From Alcaligenaceae bacterium (GTDB lineage: Bacteria > Pseudomonadota > Gammaproteobacteria > Burkholderiales > Burkholderiaceae), in NCBI GenBank assembly GCA_947372575.1, contig CANBUF010000019.1, forward strand, positions 1-12,626: a DNA stretch of 12,626 nt, in the 5' to 3' direction. Of this stretch, positions 7,772-12,626 are shown in pieces. The notes beneath the pieces are model-generated. The model had not been told where the DNA came from, made no database searches, and was given only the letters and a program-made list of their open reading frames with translations. How positions within the stretch are numbered: position 1 is the stretch's first letter; each line of letters begins with the position of its first letter. Both the position numbers and the translations under genes were made by a program.

Positions 7772-8815
7772 ATGACTAATTCAACTATTCGCCTCACCTC
7801 ACTGTCACATGGTGGTGGCTGTGGCTGCAAAATTGCTCCAGGAGTACTGAGCGATATTCTTAAAGCATCGCCCTTTAGGAATCTGCCCGCGGCCTTGCTT
7901 GCGGGGAGTGAAAACAACGAAGATGCCGCGGTTTATCAATTGAACGAACATCAGGCCATTATCGCAACAACGGATTTTTTTACGCCAATCGTCGATGATC
8001 CTTTTGATTTTGGCCGGATTGCTGCGACCAATGCGATTTCAGATGTGTATGCCATGGGTGGGCAGCCAATTTTTGCGTTGGCGTTGTTGGGTATGCCGAT
8101 CAACGTCCTGCCTGTCGAGGTCATCCAGAAGATCACCGCAGGGGGTGAATCGGTGTGTGCCGAGGCGGGGATTCCGATTGCGGGTGGTCACTCGATCGAC
8201 ACAGTCGAGCCGATTTATGGGCTGGTCGTGTTGGGTATCGTGCACCCTGATAAGCTCAAGCGCAATAGCGGTGCACAGGTCGGCGACAGCCTGATTCTGG
8301 GCAAACCGCTCGGCGTCGGTGTGTTGAGCGCCGCGCTCAAACAGCAAAAGCTTTCCGACGAGGGTTATGCGGCGATGATCCGCTACACCACCAAACTCAA
8401 TACGCCTGGAGTTGCGCTGGCTGATATGCCGGGTGTGCATGCATTGACAGATGTCACGGGGTTTGGACTGGCAGGTCATTTGCTAGAAATGTGTCGCGGT
8501 GCAAAAGTCCAGGCACAGTTGCAATGGAAGGATATTCCGCTGATTCCCCAGGCAGTCGAGTTTGCACGACAAAATATTGTGACGGGCGCTTCAGCACGTA
8601 ACTGGACTGGCTTTGGAGACGGTGTGCAACTGGATAGTGGGATTGAGGACTGGCAGAAAAATCTGCTGACAGATCCGCAAACCAGCGGGGGCTTGTTGCT
8701 TGCCTGTTCGCCAGAGTCGGAGCAAGCGGTGCTTGAGCTATTCAAAAAGCATGGCTTTGAGGATGCTCGCAAGATCGGTGTGGTGACCTCTGGCTCAGGG
8801 GTGGTTGTTCGCTAG
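7772..8815 (+). CDS. selD: Selenide, water dikinase (selenophosphate synthetase SelD; SenC role)
   Basis: A 347-residue cytosolic enzyme making selenophosphate from selenide and ATP, releasing AMP and phosphate. It aligns with E. coli SelD without register change: SHGGGCGCK carries Cys17, Cys19 and Lys20 (Cys17 and Lys20 are catalytic in E. coli), and metal/ATP-binding Asp51, Asp68, Asp91 and Asp227 are all present. Other family blocks are TTDFFTPIVDDPFDFGRIAATNAISD (two parts, 66-91), AGGHSID (137-143), LTDVTGFGLAGH (225-236) and DPQTSGGLLLA. Position 17 is an ordinary Cys codon, so no selenocysteine is needed. AAAGGA (7757-7762) lies 9 nt before the ATG. It follows the EgtB/SenA gene by 38 bp. 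Selenophosphate could feed selenosugar/selenoneine synthesis, tRNA selenation (SelU) or selenocysteine; with this neighbourhood the first is most likely. Enzyme identity is near certain. Confidence 0.97.
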   Translation: MTNSTIRLTSLSHGGGCGCKIAPGVLSDILKASPFRNLPAALLAGSENNEDAAVYQLNEHQAIIATTDFFTPIVDDPFDFGRIAATNAISDVYAMGGQPIFALALLGMPINVLPVEVIQKITAGGESVCAEAGIPIAGGHSIDTVEPIYGLVVLGIVHPDKLKRNSGAQVGDSLILGKPLGVGVLSAALKQQKLSDEGYAAMIRYTTKLNTPGVALADMPGVHALTDVTGFGLAGHLLEMCRGAKVQAQLQWKDIPLIPQAVEFARQNIVTGASARNWTGFGDGVQLDSGIEDWQKNLLTDPQTSGGLLLACSPESEQAVLELFKKHGFEDARKIGVVTSGSGVVVR

Positions 8816-8823
8816 CCAGTTTT
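8790..8823 (+). terminator. Weak terminator-like hairpin at selD 3' end
   Basis: CTGGCT (8790-8795) pairs with AGCCAG (8814-8819) around an 18-nt loop, and TTTT follows at 8820-8823. The stem is only 6 bp and the loop is long, so it is at best a leaky terminator or attenuator between the selD and importer genes. It overlaps the selD stop codon. Confidence 0.25.
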
Positions 8824-8856
8824 GGTGATTGTTCATATTTATGGTGATTATTCACC
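8823..8856 (+). promoter_or_regulatory. Direct repeat with palindrome, operator-like
   Basis: TGGTGATTGTTCA (8823-8835) and TGGTGATTATTCA (8842-8854) match at 12 of 13 positions with starts 19 bp apart. The second copy is part of a perfect palindrome, GGTGA-TTAT-TCACC (8843-8856); the first keeps only the GGTGA...TCA part. This arrangement upstream of the selenium-type importer resembles a tandem operator for a dimeric regulator. No known consensus is recognised, and a short RNA hairpin is an alternative. Confidence 0.4.
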
Positions 8857-8907
8857 CAAGGCTCGGCATTCGTATCGATTGCAAGACTTTACACTTCAAG
8901 GTTCATC

Positions 8908-8979
8908 ATGACATCACGTCCAGTAATGACTTCACGTTCGGAAATGACTACACGTTCGGAAATGACTTCACGTCCAGAA
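8908..8979 (+). repeat. Four 18-bp tandem repeats, each starting with ATG
   Basis: Four imperfect copies start at 8908, 8926, 8944 and 8962, with the pattern ATGACNNCACGTYC followed by a more variable AGTA, GGAA or AGAA end. The unit is six codons, so all ATGs are in frame and the encoded peptide is MTSRPV/MTSRSE/MTTRSE/MTSRPE. They form the 5' end of the binding-protein gene, ahead of its signal peptide. Copy-number change would keep the frame. Confidence 0.92.
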
Positions 8980-9852
8980 AAATTACAAAACACCTTCAGC
9001 CGCTTTGTCTGTCGGCTGGGTGTTTACCTGGCCTGCCTGCTGTGCCTGCCTGTCGCACATGCACAAACGGTCCTGCGCGTGTCGGCCATTCCGGATGAAT
9101 CTCCCACAGAGTTGCAGCGTAAATTCAAACCCCTTGGCGAATATCTTGCAAAAGAAATCGGCATGCCGGTTGAGTTCATTCCTGTTACAGACTATGCAGC
9201 AGTAGTCGAGTCCCTGGCCACCGACAAGATCGATATGGCCTGGCTGGGTGGCTTTACCTTTGTACAGGCAAAGATCCGCACCAATGGCACAGCTATCCCC
9301 ATCGTGCAGCGTAAAGAAGATGAAATTTTTACCAGTCGCTATATCGTCCCGATTGCGAGTGATGCCAAGACCCTCGCTGACCTGAAGGGAAAGACCTTTG
9401 TGTTTGGTGCACCGTCCTCAACCTCTGGACATTTGATGCCGCGTTTTTATTTAATGCAAGCAGGCATTAATCCCGATACAGACTTTAAGAATGTGGCGTT
9501 TTCTGGTGCGCACGATGCGACGGTGGCTTTTGTTGCCAGCGGTAAAGCCCAGGCTGGTGTCTTGAATGCTTCTGTGTGGGATAAGCTGCTCGAGACAGGC
9601 AACGAGAATGCGAAGAAAGTACGTGTGCTCGACACCACGCCAGAGTATTTTGACTACAACTGGACCGTGCGTGGCAATCTGGATCCTGTACTCATTAAAA
9701 AAATCACCAATGCTTTTTTGAAGCTTGATGCGTCCGATGCAGGCCAAAAAGAGTTGCTCAGTTTGCAGCGTGCTTCAAAATTCATTCCGACACAAGCCTC
9801 GAACTATGACGGGATTGAGAAGGCCGCTCGCTCTGCCGGACTGATCAAGTGA
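8908..9852 (+). CDS. PhnD-like substrate-binding protein, putative selenium oxyanion importer
   Basis: A 314-residue periplasmic binding protein. After a repeat-encoded leader (residues 1-24) comes a signal peptide with hydrophobic core GVYLACLLCLPVAHA and probable cleavage before Gln53. The mature part is a phosphonate-binding-like (PhnD) fold: LRVSAIPDESPTELQRKFKPL (two lobes' start, 56-76), TDYAAVVESLATDKIDMAWLGG, RYIVPIASDAKTLADLKGKTFVFG, and the GAPSSTSGHLMPRFYL oxyanion-loop region. From memory, a PhnD-like family found beside selD is annotated as a putative selenate ABC transporter binding protein; the position after selD fits this. No C-P lyase gene is near, which argues against phosphonate use. 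ATG 8908 has AAGG 6 nt upstream and is preferred, but ATG 8926, 8944 or 8962 would also give a complete signal peptide. It overlaps the ATPase gene by 4 bp. Whether it binds selenate, selenite or another ligand is inferred. Confidence 0.85.
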   Translation: MTSRPVMTSRSEMTTRSEMTSRPEKLQNTFSRFVCRLGVYLACLLCLPVAHAQTVLRVSAIPDESPTELQRKFKPLGEYLAKEIGMPVEFIPVTDYAAVVESLATDKIDMAWLGGFTFVQAKIRTNGTAIPIVQRKEDEIFTSRYIVPIASDAKTLADLKGKTFVFGAPSSTSGHLMPRFYLMQAGINPDTDFKNVAFSGAHDATVAFVASGKAQAGVLNASVWDKLLETGNENAKKVRVLDTTPEYFDYNWTVRGNLDPVLIKKITNAFLKLDASDAGQKELLSLQRASKFIPTQASNYDGIEKAARSAGLIK

Positions 9853-10682
9853 GTCTTGGGTTTACGCTCAAGCGCGTCACACTGATCCATGCGAATGGGC
9901 AGTGTGCCTTGAAGGATATTTCCTTACAAGCCAAGCCTGGCGAAAAAATTGCGATTATCGGCCCCTCTGGTGCCGGTAAGACCTCGTTGCTAAGTATGCT
10001 CGCGACTGCCTTGCGTCCGACTGAGGGATCCGTCAGCATTGGTGAGCAAGCTGTCTGGTCGCTGGGCAAGAAGGACTTGCGCAAGCTGCGCGCGCGCATT
10101 GGCATGGTGCATCAGCAAGCACCCGTGCCGCCTAAACAGCGTGTCGTGACGGCGGTGTTGGCCGGTAAGCTCGGACAATGGTCGAGTACGCGTGCCTTGC
10201 TTTCATTGCTCTACCCACTTGATATCGCGGGTGCCTGGGAGGTTCTTGAACAGCTCGAAATTTCGGATCGAGTCTTTAACCGCTGTGATGAATTATCGGG
10301 TGGTCAGTTACAACGCGTCGGTGTTGCGCGTGTGTTGTATCAGTCACCCGATTTGATTCTTGCCGATGAGCCTGTTTCAGCGATGGATCCAACGCTTTCA
10401 GACACTACAATCGCCAGTCTGCATCGGGCGGCGACCGCGCGCGGTGTGACGTTTGTCGCAAGTTTGCACGCGGTGGATATTGCCTTGAAGTGGTTTGACA
10501 GGATTATTGGTGTTAAAGCGGGTGAAATCGCCTTTGACTGTACGCCTGACGAGGTCAGCCCCGAACGACTGCTGGATTTGTATGCTTCCGAGTCAAATGT
10601 CATTCCTGTGCAGGGCGTGACAGATTTGTCAAACATTCAGAATGCCAGCGCACCCACTCGATCAAGGTCCTGTGGAGTCTAG
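9849..10682 (+). CDS. PhnC-like ABC importer ATPase (selenium-type importer)
   Basis: A 277-residue ATPase subunit. Walker A is GPSGAGKTS (38-46), the Q-loop lies in MVHQQAPVP (86-94), the signature is LSGGQLQR (149-156), Walker B is LILADEPVSAMDP (169-181), and the switch histidine is H207 in SLHAVD. The insert KQRVVTAVLAGKLGQWSSTRALLSLLYP is typical of PhnC-type ATPases. It starts with GTG, overlapping the binding-protein stop as GTGA, so it is translationally coupled to it. The last 25 residues or so (after VIPVQGV) are a polar tail without family features. It energises the two permeases that follow. Family membership is firm; the substrate depends on the neighbouring binding protein and is inferred to be a selenium compound from the selD context. 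Confidence 0.92.
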   Translation: MSLGFTLKRVTLIHANGQCALKDISLQAKPGEKIAIIGPSGAGKTSLLSMLATALRPTEGSVSIGEQAVWSLGKKDLRKLRARIGMVHQQAPVPPKQRVVTAVLAGKLGQWSSTRALLSLLYPLDIAGAWEVLEQLEISDRVFNRCDELSGGQLQRVGVARVLYQSPDLILADEPVSAMDPTLSDTTIASLHRAATARGVTFVASLHAVDIALKWFDRIIGVKAGEIAFDCTPDEVSPERLLDLYASESNVIPVQGVTDLSNIQNASAPTRSRSCGV

Positions 10683-10686
10683 CGTC

Positions 10687-11511
10687 ATGCAGCAACCTGT
10701 TCGCCATGATCCCGCTGCGCGCCGTCGTTTGACCGCGCTCGCGCTTGCGCTACTGATGATCTGGCCGCTATTGAGAATCGCTCAATTTGATCCCGCGACC
10801 ATCTTCGATGCGAATAATCTTGAGGTGTTTGGGAATTTTCTCAAACAATTTTTCCCACCTCAGACCCATCAGGATTTTCTGTTGTTGCTCTTGAAGGCGG
10901 CGATAGAGACGCTTGCGATGGCCACCGCAGGTATTGCGCTGGCGATTGTCCTGGCTGTGCCCCTGGGGCTGCTGCTCAGTCATAGCCTGTCGATTTCACG
11001 CCTGGGTCCGGGACCCGGACGCAGGCTCGGACAGGGGATTCGGACATTTGCAAGACTATTGCTCTTATTTTTGCGCGGTATACCTGAGATCGTCTGGGCG
11101 CTGTTGCTCGTGCGGGTGTTTGGGCTTGGTCCTGCTGCAGGTGTGCTCGCTTTAGCCATTACTTATTCAGGCATGCTGGGCAAGGTGTACTCAGAGATTC
11201 TCGAGGCTAGTGATACACGGCCTGCGCGTGCGTTGTTGCTGGCGGGTAGTGGTCGCGGGATGGCCTTTTTATATGGTCTGTTGCCCGGTACGGCACAGGA
11301 GTTGACCTCCTACACCATCTATCGGTGGGAGTGTGCCGTGCGCGCATCGGTCATCATGGGTTTTGTGGGCGCCGGCGGTCTTGGGCAACTCATGGATCAG
11401 TCGATGAAAATGCTCAATGGCAGTGAGGTCTCAAGCATTGTGATTGTGTTTTTAATCCTGGTGCTGATGGCTGACGCGATCAGTTATTTTTGCAGAAAGC
11501 TACTGGCATGA
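10687..11511 (+). CDS. PhnE-like ABC importer permease 1
   Basis: A 274-residue inner-membrane permease of the BPD_transp_1 (PhnE) type. Membrane segments are seen near residues 15-32, 72-98, 123-145, 146-165 and about 247-268. The cytoplasmic coupling loop contains EILEASDTRPARALLLAGSG and FLYGLLP (about 170-200), and GFVGAGGLGQLMDQSM (225-240) is the family's conserved glycine-rich turn. The start at 10687 is chosen because GGAG lies 9 nt upstream, just before the stop of the ATPase gene; an ATG at 10642 would add 15 residues but lacks a binding site and lies deep in the ATPase gene. Its stop overlaps the second permease start (ATGA). It resembles that second permease along its length, so the pair most likely arose by duplication and acts as a heterodimer. 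Confidence 0.9.
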   Translation: MQQPVRHDPAARRRLTALALALLMIWPLLRIAQFDPATIFDANNLEVFGNFLKQFFPPQTHQDFLLLLLKAAIETLAMATAGIALAIVLAVPLGLLLSHSLSISRLGPGPGRRLGQGIRTFARLLLLFLRGIPEIVWALLLVRVFGLGPAAGVLALAITYSGMLGKVYSEILEASDTRPARALLLAGSGRGMAFLYGLLPGTAQELTSYTIYRWECAVRASVIMGFVGAGGLGQLMDQSMKMLNGSEVSSIVIVFLILVLMADAISYFCRKLLA

Positions 11512-12320
11512 ATAGCTCTGTATCCGCCGCCCGCCTGCCTAAACCAGCATTTCCCCTGCTGGGTATTGTTGTGGCCGTACTGATCCTGGCCGTCGTGTTC
11601 GCCAGTTTTTATTACCTTGCTTTTAATCCCTTGGATTTGTTCACTGTTCGCGCGATGTCAAGTATCGGCGGATTTGTTGGGAGGTTTTTTCCACCAGACC
11701 TCAGCGCAGGTTTTATCACCAAGGTCGCCCAAGGCACAATTGAAACCTTGGCCATTTCTGCGATTGCTACGCTGTTGGCTGCAGTGTTTGGTCTGCTATT
11801 AGCCTTACCTGCTGCGAATCGTTTTGGCAGACCTGCTCAGCAAGCGGTGCGACTGATATTGAATTTTCTGCGCGCGGTCCCCGAACTTGTCTGGGCCACG
11901 CTTATGGTCTTGCTGGTTGGACTCGGTCCCTTTGCCGGCACGCTTGCTCTGGCCTTACACACGATCGGCGTGCTGGGCCGGCTGTTTGCCGAAACGCTGG
12001 AGAATCGGTCGCAGGCGCCTGCGCGTGCGCTTGTACTGAGCGGGGCGGGGCCCGTGACTGCTTTTTTATATGGAACGCTGCCTGATGCTGCGCCACAGTT
12101 ATTGTCCTATGTCTTGTATCGCTGGGAGATGAATATCCGGATGGCGACAATTCTGGGCTTTGTTGGCGCGGGTGGTCTGGGTCAGATTCTGTATTACGAA
12201 TTATCTTTATTACACGAACCGCAGGCCGCGACGGTCATGATGGCGATGTTTGGTTTGGTGATGATTGTTGATGCAATCAGTGCAAAAATGCGTCGCCTGC
12301 AGATTCACGCAGCAGGCTAA
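11508..12320 (+). CDS. PhnE-like ABC importer permease 2
   Basis: A 270-residue permease paralogous to the preceding one. Shared blocks include FFPP (60-63), the IETLAIS start of the transport domain (78-84), RAVPELVWA (122-130), VGLGPFAGTLALAL, PARALVLSGAG (171-181), FLYGTLP (186-192), YRWEMNIR and GFVGAGGLGQ (217-226). Membrane segments lie near 17-38, 80-103, 115-137, 138-157 and 242-258. The ATG at 11508 overlaps the upstream stop as ATGA and is preferred over a TTG at 11490. With the PhnD- and PhnC-like proteins this completes a binding protein, ATPase and two-permease importer. The gene ends 24 bp before egtD, so the importer and egtD are probably cotranscribed. Confidence 0.91.
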   Translation: MNSSVSAARLPKPAFPLLGIVVAVLILAVVFASFYYLAFNPLDLFTVRAMSSIGGFVGRFFPPDLSAGFITKVAQGTIETLAISAIATLLAAVFGLLLALPAANRFGRPAQQAVRLILNFLRAVPELVWATLMVLLVGLGPFAGTLALALHTIGVLGRLFAETLENRSQAPARALVLSGAGPVTAFLYGTLPDAAPQLLSYVLYRWEMNIRMATILGFVGAGGLGQILYYELSLLHEPQAATVMMAMFGLVMIVDAISAKMRRLQIHAAG

Positions 12321-12344
12321 ACCGGATTTTATCCAAGAGGTACG

Positions 12345-12626
12345 ATGTCAACTCAGTCCATTATCAAAGGCTTGTTAGCAGAGCCGTCTCAAATCGAGCC
12401 AAAATATTTTTATGCTGACGTAGGGAGCCGTCTGTTTGAACTCCTCACCCTGATGCCTGAATATTATCCTACGCGCACAGAGCAGAGCCTGATGCGCTTG
12501 CATAGCAGGGAGATCGCCCAGACATTAGGCGAAGTCGGGGTGCTGATCGATCTGGGGGCTGGCAATTGTCATAAAGCGCGAGATTTGTTTGCCACGATGC
12601 AGCCCAAACAGTATGTGGCTGTTGAT
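12345..12626 (+). CDS. egtD: L-histidine N-alpha-methyltransferase EgtD, N-terminal part
   Basis: The first 94 codons are present; the gene continues past the right edge. The protein has the EgtD (Methyltransf_33) N-terminus: KYFYADVGSRLFELLTLMPEYYPTRTE (in two parts, 20-46), the block that precedes the SAM domain in this family, then VLIDLGAGNCHKARDLF (about 67-83), which is SAM motif I with the D/E-L-G-x-G core, and YVAVD, the acidic motif II strand. EgtD trimethylates histidine with three SAM molecules to hercynine, the common precursor of ergothioneine and selenoneine. AAGAGG lies 4 nt before the ATG. Its presence behind the selenium importer ties that importer, selD and the EgtB/SenA enzyme into one betaine-forming pathway. 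Only the N-terminal third or so is visible, so integrity of the rest is unknown. Confidence 0.92.
   Translation, partial: MSTQSIIKGLLAEPSQIEPKYFYADVGSRLFELLTLMPEYYPTRTEQSLMRLHSREIAQTLGEVGVLIDLGAGNCHKARDLFATMQPKQYVAVD

Noticed and set aside
7772..8815. Selenocysteine-containing SelD or nearby selenoprotein with in-frame UGA
   Set aside because: The catalytic position 17 is encoded as ordinary Cys, and every gene in the window reads through without an internal stop.
8908..8979. CRISPR array
   Set aside because: The 18-bp units are directly adjacent with no spacers and are in frame within a coding sequence.
8829..9098. An 89-codon plus-strand frame through the gap and the ATG repeats
   Set aside because: It is the other frame of the 18-bp repeats (giving a repeated NDFTFG-like peptide) and runs into the signal-peptide region of the binding-protein gene; there is no ribosome-binding site or family match.
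8908..12320. Phosphonate uptake for C-P bond degradation
   Set aside because: The transporter family matches, but no phosphonate degradation gene is in the window and the flanking genes are selD and egtD; kept only as an alternative substrate.

Overview
The window looks like a piece of a betaproteobacterial (Burkholderiales-type) chromosome of moderate GC. That placement is an inference from the protein families and from the E. coli-like SelD; no rRNA or other phylogenetic marker is present. It is densely coding: no gap reaches 100 bp, and most neighbouring genes overlap by 4 bp (ATGA or GTGA). Two transcription units diverge from a gap of about 55 bp near position 4115-4171.

Left unit (minus strand, read from 4114 down to 1): a small potassium-channel-like membrane protein, then a DevBCA/MacAB-type tripartite exporter. 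The exporter order is ATPase, periplasmic adaptor, outer-membrane lipoprotein, inner-membrane permease; only the first 36 codons of the permease are in the window. Nothing in the sequence gives its substrate.

Right unit (plus strand, 4172 to the window edge): this is the most interesting part, a selenium/ergothioneine-type metabolic cluster. It starts with a two-gene ABC transporter of the betaine (OpuC/EgtUV) type, with the binding protein fused in front of the permease. Translationally coupled to this is an EgtB-family non-heme iron sulfoxide/selenoxide synthase, most likely the selenoneine synthase SenA. Next come selenophosphate synthetase (SelD, the role called SenC in sen clusters), a four-gene PhnD-C-E-E-type ABC importer of the kind found beside selD and proposed to carry a selenium oxyanion, and the start of egtD (histidine N-alpha-methyltransferase, which makes hercynine).

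The genes can be read as one pathway. Selenium enters through the PhnDCEE-like importer. SelD activates selenide to selenophosphate. EgtD makes hercynine from histidine. SenA forms the C-Se bond of selenoneine (or, if it is a true EgtB, the C-S bond of ergothioneine). The fused betaine-type transporter may move hercynine, ergothioneine or selenoneine. The expected selenosugar synthase SenB is not in the window; it could lie downstream of egtD or elsewhere. The family assignments are solid from motifs. SenA versus EgtB, and the substrates of both transporters, are inferred from context.

Smaller signals: an 18-bp tandem repeat carrying four in-frame ATG codons forms the start of the selenium-type binding-protein gene; a repeated, partly palindromic operator-like element lies just upstream of that gene; and a 16-bp tandem duplication sits at the transporter/SenA junction.
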